Below are positions 47,364 through 52,346 of a stretch of DNA of 54,566 bases, in pieces; position 1 is the first letter of the stretch; each line of letters begins with the position of its first letter. Position numbers and translations under genes: made by a program. This DNA is from a virus: positions 1-54,566 of IMG/VR virus record IMGVR_UViG_3300021368_000438. One strand, written 5' to 3'. The notes under the pieces were generated by a model. The model was given only the letters and a program-made list of their open reading frames with translations. It did not search any database and was not told the DNA's origin.

Positions 47364-47381
47364 TGTATTTAGATGAATACA
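47364..47381 (+). promoter_or_regulatory. operator 2 of the integrase-side promoter
   Basis: TGTAT-TTAGATGA-ATACA, perfect 5-bp arms with the same 8-base spacer as operator 1. The centres are 38 bp apart. It overlaps the predicted transcription start and ends 13 bases before the ATG at 47395. Confidence 0.68.
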
Positions 47382-47394
47382 GAGAGGAGGTAAA

Positions 47395-47685
47395 ATGGAT
47401 AACCGTACCCGTATTAAAACTGCTTATAATGAGTACAATGGCTGGCGCAAAGAAAATTTTCTTTGCTACATATCTTTTAAGTGGTGGACAAAAAAATACT
47501 GCTGCGGATCGACCGTAGGTGCTATTGCTACAGCTAAACTTTCAAAGTTTAGATTCAAATCTAGATGCAAAAAAACCAACTCGAAAATTGTCAATGACTT
47601 GGCGTCTGTGAGTTGGGCATCGCAATTCAAAATTCAGTACTGTCATACCGCCCCACCCAAAAGTTTAATTTGCTTACTGTTTTAA
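47395..47685 (+). CDS. hypothetical protein, first gene under the double operator (96 aa)
   Basis: A 96-aa basic protein (RIKTAYNEYNGWRKENFLCY, then ISFKWWTKKYCCGSTVGAIA). It has five Cys and a basic middle, ending in ICLLF. GAGAGGAGG precedes the ATG, one of the best ribosome binding sites here. It is the first product expected when the regulator leaves its operators. Its second half is low in charge and atypical, so the protein may be short-lived or decayed. No family recognised. Confidence 0.55.
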   Translation: MDNRTRIKTAYNEYNGWRKENFLCYISFKWWTKKYCCGSTVGAIATAKLSKFRFKSRCKKTNSKIVNDLASVSWASQFKIQYCHTAPPKSLICLLF

Positions 47686-47701
47686 ACTTTATGAGGACAC
47701 A

Positions 47702-47893
47702 ATGACAGAACGAGAACGAAAACTCCCTATCGGTGAACGATCATGCGGATGCATGAGTACACCGTCTACAAATTTTTCAGAACGTAAAGGAGATTCGCGT
47801 CTTGGGTTGACCATAGGTTCTCGTGACGCAAACGTAATGAACAATTTGTTATACGGAGAACAAAATTATGACGAGTCAGTTAGATCGCATTGA
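47702..47893 (+). CDS. hypothetical protein (63 aa)
   Basis: A 63-aa protein (RERKLPIGERSCGCMSTPST, then NFSERKGDSRLGLTIGSRDA) with a GAGGA site before its ATG. It overlaps the start of the LuxR-type gene. It contains one CGC pair. No function recognised. Confidence 0.5.
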   Translation: MTERERKLPIGERSCGCMSTPSTNFSERKGDSRLGLTIGSRDANVMNNLLYGEQNYDESVRSH

Positions 47894-48311
47894 AGCGAAA
47901 CTTGACCATATTTTAATGCAACTTAATACACAGACGACAACACCGATGCCGAACAAAATAGCGTTAATTGAAGAAGCTCTTTCAAATGATGCTGGACACC
48001 TGTTCCAAAACTGGACGGTCAAACAGCATTGTGTTTTGCAAATGATACTGAGGGGCGCAAGCAATGAAGACATTGCCAAGCGGATGAAGGTCACGGTGAA
48101 CACAGCCAAGGTGCATGTGCGTACATTGTTTAGGAAGCTAGACGTGAACACACGCGCCGAGTGTGTGAGTAAGTGTTTGATTGCATTTCGGGAAGTGAGT
48201 GACGATCAGTATATGTTGATGACGAGAGGTCTGCCCAAGGATTGGGACGAAACATACTCTGAGCCTGACCCTCACGATTTATTAATTCACGGAGCAACTA
48301 ATGCCGCTTAA
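47868..48311 (+). CDS. LuxR/GerE-type HTH regulator
   Basis: A 147-aa regulator with a C-terminal-type HTH at about 49-105: WTVKQHCVLQMILRGASNED, then IAKRMKVTVNTAKVHVRTLF and RKLDVNTRAE. This is the classic LuxR/GerE pattern (ANEDIA.....V..HV..L..KL). There is no receiver or autoinducer domain; the N-terminus is a short coiled coil. The gene overlaps the integrase start by 11 bases. It may control integrase and the lysis-lysogeny choice. A good ribosome binding site (GGAGAAC) precedes the ATG. Confidence 0.85.
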   Translation: MTSQLDRIEAKLDHILMQLNTQTTTPMPNKIALIEEALSNDAGHLFQNWTVKQHCVLQMILRGASNEDIAKRMKVTVNTAKVHVRTLFRKLDVNTRAECVSKCLIAFREVSDDQYMLMTRGLPKDWDETYSEPDPHDLLIHGATNAA

Positions 48312-49590
48312 ACTAAAACTACGGAATGGTGTGTGGCAAGCCGTTGGGACTGTTGTCTGTAAGGACGGTCGCAAGGTGTTTGTGCGTAAGAGCACAGGCC
48401 ACACGTTCCACGAGAAGACGTGGGCAACTAAGAAGTTGTCTGACATTCTCTTGGAGACCGTGCAAAGTGAAGCAAAACGGGAAGATACCACCACCAAGGT
48501 GGTGTCTGACTGCATCCGTCTGTTCTTGAAAAGGCCAGATGGTGTGGGGAAGACTGATGAGATGACGCTTGATCGGTTTGAACGTGTGTTCGGACGTAAG
48601 GAATTGAGCAAGTTGACCAGTCTTGAGGTGAATGATTACCTGACAGGAAAGGGAAACAAAGCCAGTAGTGTGCGTCGGGAGATGTCAACAATCTCTGCGT
48701 GTTTCGGATACGCACGACGCATGGGGATGGATGTGCCAGACATTACGTTGGTCAAGCCAAGTGAAGGAGACGGACGATGTCGATGGTTGGATGTAGATCA
48801 GCGTGACCAGTTGATCGATGCCATGCCAGACGTGAACAGTCGTGACGTGCTGAAGTTCTTGTTCTTTACTGGGGCGAGGTTGGGGGAGTGCTTTAACTTG
48901 AGACGAGAAGATGTCTTGAGTGGTGAGGTGTTGCTGCGAACTCGCAAAGGTAAGGCCAAGAAGTTGAGGACAAGGCGTGTGCCGCTTCATGCTGAGATCA
49001 AAGCGATGGTTGAGGCGAGGGCGGTAGCTACGAACAATTTCGTCTTCAAGTACAACAAGCGTAATACGCGCAGAGGTTCGTCTTCCTACAGTTTGGAGCG
49101 TTGGGAGCGTGATGGTTTCTATGACTACTTCAACGTTGCCAAGGACAAGATTGGGCTAGACGATTTTGTTCCGCATGATTGTCGGCACACGTTTGCCTCG
49201 CATTTGGTGCAAGCTGGCGCAAGCTTGAAGGCGGTGGCTGAGTTGTTGGGACATACAAGTCTGGCGATGGTCATGCGTTACGCGCATCTTGCGCCTTCAC
49301 ACTTGGATGACACCGTAAGTTTGTTGGGTGTCAAAGAGGTGTCTGATTGCACAAATACTACACACGAAGAAGGGGTGGTGCTGCCTGAGAGAATTGAACT
49401 CTCGGCCTCTTCCTTACCAAGGAAGCGCTCTACCACTGAGCTAAGGCAGCTTAATCAAACAATAATTTCAGACGGCATTGATTCTCCGAATGCTAATATA
49501 GACGTAAGCAACGCCGTTGACAGTGAAAAATGCGATGCCCTTACCAAGGGTAAAAGCACACACCCAAAGAGCTATAAGCCAGATAAGTAG
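48301..49590 (+). CDS. int: tyrosine integrase, C-terminus encoded through tRNA-Thr
   Basis: A 429-aa tyrosine recombinase for site-specific integration. The catalytic set is Arg193 (GARLGECFNL), a Lys near 217-221, His292/Arg295 (PHDCRHTFASHL), His318 (LGHTSL) and the nucleophile Tyr327 (MRYAHL). The N-terminal arm- and core-binding domains are intact. The last residues are unusual: 359-384 (VVLPERIELSASSLPRKRST) are read antisense through a complete tRNA-Thr, followed by about 45 residues of no clear fold. Such ends arise when attP lies inside the int 3' end. It shares an operon with the LuxR-type gene. Confidence 0.95.
   Translation: MPLKLKLRNGVWQAVGTVVCKDGRKVFVRKSTGHTFHEKTWATKKLSDILLETVQSEAKREDTTTKVVSDCIRLFLKRPDGVGKTDEMTLDRFERVFGRKELSKLTSLEVNDYLTGKGNKASSVRREMSTISACFGYARRMGMDVPDITLVKPSEGDGRCRWLDVDQRDQLIDAMPDVNSRDVLKFLFFTGARLGECFNLRREDVLSGEVLLRTRKGKAKKLRTRRVPLHAEIKAMVEARAVATNNFVFKYNKRNTRRGSSSYSLERWERDGFYDYFNVAKDKIGLDDFVPHDCRHTFASHLVQAGASLKAVAELLGHTSLAMVMRYAHLAPSHLDDTVSLLGVKEVSDCTNTTHEEGVVLPERIELSASSLPRKRSTTELRQLNQTIISDGIDSPNANIDVSNAVDSEKCDALTKGKSTHPKSYKPDK
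49376..49450 (-). tRNA. tRNA-Thr(GGT), overlaps integrase 3' end, probable attP core
   Basis: A 75-base cloverleaf on the minus strand. The acceptor stem GCTGCCT pairs with AGGCAGC. The D arm is GCTC-AGTGGTA-GAGC, the anticodon arm is CTTCC-TTGGTAA-GGAAG with anticodon GGT (Thr), the variable region is AGGCC and the T arm is GAGAG-TTCAATT-CTCTC, followed by ACCA with encoded CCA. All stems are perfect, so it may be functional. It lies antisense inside the integrase reading frame, so the phage probably integrates into the host tRNA-Thr gene and carries a full copy of it. Confidence 0.93.
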
Positions 49591-49718
49591 TAAGTATTTG
49601 AAGCCTTTAGGGTTATTGTCAAGTATGGCAACTGACAACTTGAGGTGCATGAAATCGTGTGTAATTGCACACTACACTACCGAATGCAGGCATATGGATA
49701 TATACAGTCATAGACAAT

Positions 49719-49764
49719 AATAAACTTGATAACACACGAAAGGTGTGCAAGATATAAGTTTATT
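49719..49764 (+). repeat. nested inverted repeat near attP
   Basis: Outer arms AATAAACTT (49719-49727) and AAGTTTATT (49756-49764), inner arms CACAC and GTGTG (49733-49747) around GAAAG. It lies in the 207-base gene-free gap 49591-49797. The gap also has GTGTG-TAATTG-CACAC at 49657-49672. Candidate integrase arm sites, regulator sites or a structured RNA. Confidence 0.5.
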
Positions 49765-49797
49765 CTGCATGACATTTGTCAACAGGGAAACAAGATT

Positions 49798-49962
49798 ATG
49801 AATACACTCGAAGAATTTTACGAGCAGATCGAGTCAACGATTACTGAAAATTTCGATAAGCAAAGCGAAGACATACAAAACAAATCATCGGATGCAGTAG
49901 TAGAGTTATTAACGATAATAGATAAGCAGCGCAGTAAGGCGAGAGGGAATTTACATGACTGA
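49798..49962 (+). CDS. small acidic protein (54 aa)
   Basis: A 54-aa acidic helical protein (MNTLEEFYEQIESTITENFD, then KQSEDIQNKSSDAVVELLTI). AGGGAAACAAG precedes the ATG at 49798; the longer frame from 49726 enters the inverted repeat. It overlaps the next gene by 8 bases. No family recognised. Confidence 0.6.
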   Translation: MNTLEEFYEQIESTITENFDKQSEDIQNKSSDAVVELLTIIDKQRSKARGNLHD

Positions 49963-50257
49963 AAAAAAAGAGGCAGAGAAGCCGCAAGCTGTTGAAGTGG
50001 GTAAGTTATTCGCCATTTTGCAAGCTGGAAACTTAATGAATGTTGAGATTGAGTTTAACGGAAACTTAACGGGGGCAGACACTGCCGCTACTGTTTTGTC
50101 TCGTCTGAGTTATTCTCTGCACGACGTTCAGTGGTCAACAAGAAATGTCATGAGGGTTGCAAATAGAGATGCACAGACTAAAGCCGATGGAAATAAAGAC
50201 GGGGATACTGATGATTCGTCTGCTGAGCCAGAACCCACAGGAGATGACGCAGCGTAG
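49955..50257 (+). CDS. hypothetical protein (100 aa)
   Basis: A 100-aa protein. The core (VGKLFAILQAGNLMNVEIEF, then TVLSRLSYSLHDVQWSTRNV) looks folded and the tail is highly acidic and disordered (GNKDGDTDDSSAEPEPTGDD). GAGAGGG precedes the ATG. The winged-helix gene starts inside its tail. No known family. Confidence 0.6.
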   Translation: MTEKKEAEKPQAVEVGKLFAILQAGNLMNVEIEFNGNLTGADTAATVLSRLSYSLHDVQWSTRNVMRVANRDAQTKADGNKDGDTDDSSAEPEPTGDDAA

Positions 50258-50414
50258 ACTTTCGGATGACTTGGGTGTCAGTCAATCTTGTGTTAGCGAA
50301 TACATCCGAAAACTAAAACATGTAGGCGTGGTCGGGAAAGACGGAAGTAAGTGGATACTCGGACGTAACTACAGAAAATATTTAAAACATTGGGGCATAG
50401 AAGAGCAGGGTTAA
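50211..50414 (+). CDS. winged-helix DNA-binding protein (67 aa)
   Basis: A 67-aa protein: MIRLLSQNPQEMTQRRLSDD, LGVSQSCVSEYIRKLKHVGV, then VGKDGSKWILGRNYRKYLKH. It is a compact winged helix-turn-helix of MarR/LexA style: recognition helix SQSCVSEYIRKL, wing VVGKDGSKW. The start at 50211 has ACGGGG upstream; the longer frame from 50157 overlaps the previous gene more. It ends at a terminator. Probably a small regulator of phage genes. Confidence 0.68.
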   Translation: MIRLLSQNPQEMTQRRLSDDLGVSQSCVSEYIRKLKHVGVVGKDGSKWILGRNYRKYLKHWGIEEQG

Positions 50415-50431
50415 TCACCCTGCTTTTTTTT
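50404..50431 (+). terminator. terminator shared by convergent genes
   Basis: AGCAGGG-TTAATCA-CCCTGCT, a perfect 7-bp stem with a T8 run on the plus strand. The stops of the plus-strand winged-helix gene (TAA at 50412) and of the minus-strand 39-aa gene (TAA at 50413) both lie in its loop. Confidence 0.9.
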
Positions 50432-50530
50432 CGCCATTCTCTTTGCGATCTTTCCGTCTCTCGTCATGATGACAAGCTTGCCGTTGTCGTCGTAGACAAT
50501 GTACTTGTTGTTACGTTGAATGAGTAACAC
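50411..50530 (-). CDS. small protein (39 aa, GTG start)
   Basis: A 39-aa frame (start LLIQRNNKYIVYDDNGKLV, then IMTRDGKIAKRMAKKKQGD). Two short strands with Asp/Asn-Gly turns and a Lys-rich tail look like a real mini-protein. The GTG at 50530 is 2 bases after the previous TGA, with AGGGG 8 bases upstream. Its stop lies in the shared terminator hairpin. The function is unknown. Confidence 0.6.
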   Translation of the reverse strand: MLLIQRNNKYIVYDDNGKLVIMTRDGKIAKRMAKKKQGD

Positions 50531-50531
50531 A

Positions 50532-51014
50532 TCACCAACGCCCCTGATGCTGTCCCCAAAGATAGAAGAAGAGGAAGAGTAGGCCACCGCTGACAGCGAA
50601 TATAATACTGCCGATTATGAAGTTGATTATGGCGTCCATCTGTTGCTGCTTCTTGTACAACTCGTCTGATCGTCGCTTGCGTATCATTGCCTCAGTGGCG
50701 ACCAGTTCATTCCATCCGCTTCTGCCGTAATGCCAAGTGATCAGTTCGCGGAGTTCCTCCCTCATGGCTTCCATCTTTTTCTTCTGGGCAAAAATTTCTA
50801 ACGCCGTCTCCTCGTCTGATCCCTTAAAAGTTTTCTTCCACCAGGGAGGGTTCGTCACCTCGCGCTTCTCAATGTTAGAGAAGTCGCTGATTGCTTTGCC
50901 CCATTGCCCCAGTTGTGACGCGCAATCGGTGAGATCGCGGCCTGCCGAGACGGTTGCCTTGATCGCCTTAAATGCACCTGTCGCCAAACCAACACAAGAA
51001 ATTGGGTCAATCAT
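50532..51014 (-). CDS. C-terminally membrane-anchored phage protein (160 aa)
   Basis: A 160-aa protein: start MIDPISCVGLATGAFKAIKA (Ala/Gly-rich, VSAGRDL), a basic helical middle (EREELRELITWHYGRSGWNE-type: REELRELITWHYGRSGWNEL), then a C-terminal membrane segment (INFIIGSIIFAVSGGLLFLF). The DPIS(C/A)xGLAT...AGRD...(R/K)xELR...GxxAWNEL pattern is one I recall from marine cyanophage and pelagic phage proteins of unknown role. GAGG precedes the ATG. A tail-anchored inner-membrane protein could mediate exclusion or membrane replication. That is inference. Confidence 0.68.
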   Translation of the reverse strand: MIDPISCVGLATGAFKAIKATVSAGRDLTDCASQLGQWGKAISDFSNIEKREVTNPPWWKKTFKGSDEETALEIFAQKKKMEAMREELRELITWHYGRSGWNELVATEAMIRKRRSDELYKKQQQMDAIINFIIGSIIFAVSGGLLFLFFYLWGQHQGRW

Positions 51015-51032
51015 TTCTACCTCGTCTGATCG

Positions 51033-51353
51033 TCACCCGTCAGGGTGTAAGATCATCTCCTCATCCTCTAACGTTTCTAGGATGAACCGCTGCTTTAGAA
51101 GTTCGATCCCTGCGATTGTTGCGTGAACGTCGTCGTGACAGCCAGAAGTAGTGAACGAGCCAGTAGAGTTGCCTGATGATGATAGGTAACAGACAGCGAA
51201 AGACTTTATGTCGCCGTCTCTTGCAGACTTGAGTAAGTTCTCAGCCGCTTGAATAACTTCTTCTTTATCGTACACATCAGTACCTATTATCCGAGCTGCA
51301 ACTTTGTCATCAGGGTTTTCATTTATCTGCACTATCCGTAGGTTTGCTGTCAT
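51033..51353 (-). CDS. hypothetical protein (106 aa)
   Basis: A 106-aa protein from the ATG at 51353 (GGAGG upstream), starting inside the end of the nuclease gene. It has MTANLRIVQINENPDDKVAA, then VIQAAENLLKSARDGDIKSF and YLSSSGNSTGSFTTSGCHDD. The layout (helix with ARDGxIxSxAVCYL) recalls a family of small phage and bacterial proteins of unknown function. No catalytic motif is evident. Confidence 0.62.
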   Translation of the reverse strand: MTANLRIVQINENPDDKVAARIIGTDVYDKEEVIQAAENLLKSARDGDIKSFAVCYLSSSGNSTGSFTTSGCHDDVHATIAGIELLKQRFILETLEDEEMILHPDG

Positions 51354-51738
51354 CTGGTTCGTCCTCCTCGACGTATCCTTCACACCTTAGATAATAGCGA
51401 TAGAAGAATAGGAGGTCGTCCAGTCTGAGCAGACATAATGACTGACCAGTAGGCATTCTGTTCTTACGGTTAATGACGATAGGGATGTCTGGGCTTTTTG
51501 TCTTGTCGATGTTTTTTTCTGCTTGGCGCATTGCGTCGTGGAAGTTCAGACGTTCGACACGCTTGGCTTCGATGAACAGGTTGGGTACGCCCATTAGGTC
51601 AGCGCCGCCAGACAATACTCCAATCGCGCCGCCGCCAGATAGCGGCGCACGTAACGCAGTGGTAAGGCCAGTAAGGGAGTTGATGTACGCAGCGAGTTCG
51701 CGTTCGTAGTTGTCGCCTTTAGTTTTTTGCTTACTCAT
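51319..51738 (-). CDS. PD-(D/E)xK nuclease, Holliday-junction-resolvase-like
   Basis: A 139-aa protein. KGDNYERELAAYINSLTGLT matches the N-terminal Glu helix of Holliday-junction-resolvase-like nucleases. It is followed by RAPLSGGGAIGVLSGGADLM and LFIEAKRVERLNFHDAMRQA, giving the D...ExK catalytic set (ADLMG, then IEAK). The C-terminal part is acidic. It lies beside the primase-helicase, consistent with a role in replication or recombination. The ATG at 51738 has GAGAGG upstream and overlaps the previous stop by 8 bases; the longer frame to 51897 would overlap the HTH gene. Confidence 0.75.
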   Translation of the reverse strand: MSKQKTKGDNYERELAAYINSLTGLTTALRAPLSGGGAIGVLSGGADLMGVPNLFIEAKRVERLNFHDAMRQAEKNIDKTKSPDIPIVINRKNRMPTGQSLCLLRLDDLLFFYRYYLRCEGYVEEDEPDDSKPTDSADK

Positions 51739-52024
51739 CTGAGTAGCCTCTCGCCTTACGGCAAGACGTGCAATAAAACCACATGCGAGGACGGCTTTCG
51801 TCTGAGCCACAATCAAGACACGGGCGTTGCCAAAAAGTAACGTTAGATTTTCGTCTGACTTGATACTTAGCGCCGTCGAAATCCTGTAGTCCTTCACGTA
51901 CCAGTATGCGCTTTAGTGTATCGACGCAGCATCCGAGACGTTTAGCCATAGCTGGATAGGTCTCGTCTTCGTGAACGTCACGAAGCCAAGCTATATCGTC
52001 TTCGCTTAGTTTGATGCGGCTCAT
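51731..52024 (-). CDS. HTH plus zinc-finger protein, probable leaderless start (97 aa)
   Basis: A 97-aa protein. The N-terminus is an HTH-like helix set (KLSEDDIAWLRDVHEDETYP, then AMAKRLGCCVDTLKRILVRE). The C-terminus has four Cys as CLDC...CTSC around SRPRMWFY, probably one zinc site. The ATG at 52024 lies 6 bases after the -10 box and has no Shine-Dalgarno, so the mRNA may begin with AUG. The other ATG at 52033 would lie within the -10. It probably regulates or recruits the replication block. WxRPC...C(G)...RP...YC..C is a recalled phage motif. Confidence 0.68.
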   Translation of the reverse strand: MSRIKLSEDDIAWLRDVHEDETYPAMAKRLGCCVDTLKRILVREGLQDFDGAKYQVRRKSNVTFWQRPCLDCGSDESRPRMWFYCTSCRKARGYSDE

Positions 52025-52030
52025 AATTTT

Positions 52031-52059
52031 CATTTAAGCAGCCATCAAAAAGGTGTCAA
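52031..52059 (-). promoter_or_regulatory. minus-strand promoter of the HTH/zinc and nuclease block
   Basis: TTGACA (52059-52054), 17-base spacer, TAAATG (52036-52031) on the minus strand, a near-consensus promoter. The predicted start (about 52024) coincides with an ATG. A diverging plus-strand promoter starts 17 bases away. Confidence 0.72.
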
Positions 52060-52075
52060 CAATAAACTTTAGGTG

Positions 52076-52104
52076 TTGACTTATCGGTCACGAACCAGTA
52101 CAAC
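52076..52104 (+). promoter_or_regulatory. plus-strand divergent promoter
   Basis: TTGACT (52076-52081), 17-base spacer, TACAAC (52099-52104). It would transcribe the hairpin at 52128 and the possible ORF at 52200. It is back to back with the minus-strand promoter at 52059. Confidence 0.5.
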
Positions 52105-52127
52105 GCAAGAGCGTTTGAGCGATTGAT

Positions 52128-52154
52128 GTTGTTTCGGCAAGAGCCGAAAACAAC
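52128..52154 (+). ncRNA. strong hairpin in leader, possible small RNA
   Basis: GTTGTTTCGGC-AAGA-GCCGAAAACAAC makes an 11-bp stem with a single bulged A and a four-base loop. There is no T-run. With the promoter upstream and a terminator-like hairpin at 52287, a small RNA or a regulated leader is possible. Evidence is structural only. Confidence 0.3.
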
Positions 52155-52199
52155 AGAGAGAACGAAAACACTTAAGCGATTATTAGGCGTTGTACTGTT

Positions 52200-52346
52200 T
52201 TGAATACCGCAGAAGAAAACAGAAAAAAATATCCAAAAATTGCAGAATGGGTTGACGAAGTTCGGGTGTATTTTCCGAAAGCGAAAGTGAAGGCTATTCG
52301 CCTTCACGCTAATCCAACTCAAGCCACTCCCGAAGCTGACGATTAG
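52200..52346 (+). CDS. possible small plus-strand protein (48 aa, TTG start)
   Basis: A frame from TTG (52200) to TAG at 52346 reads NTAEENRKKYPKIAEWVDEV, then RVYFPKAKVKAIRLHANPTQ. The (I)AEWVDEVRxxFPxAKVxxI pattern looks like a real phage mini-protein. It starts after a plausible promoter, but the TTG has only a weak AGG 12 bases upstream. Its end overlaps the convergent primase-helicase by 38 bases. Confidence 0.45.
   Translation: MNTAEENRKKYPKIAEWVDEVRVYFPKAKVKAIRLHANPTQATPEADD
52287..52307 (-). terminator. terminator-like hairpin after the primase-helicase
   Basis: GTGAAGGC-GAATA-GCCTTCAC, a perfect 8-bp stem on the minus strand directly after the TAG at 52309, followed by TTTCGCTTTC. 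The U-tract is weak. It would end the primase-helicase transcript. Confidence 0.55.

Noticed and set aside
49376-49450. tRNA as the border of an integrated prophage
   Set aside because: Genes on the far side (primase-helicase, nuclease, Cro-like) are phage-like and an operator of the same series occurs at 54432, so phage sequence continues past the tRNA.
49468-49650. 60-aa minus-strand hydrophobic frame beside the tRNA
   Set aside because: It could be a small membrane protein, but has no ribosome binding site and overlaps the integrase end; kept out for lack of support.
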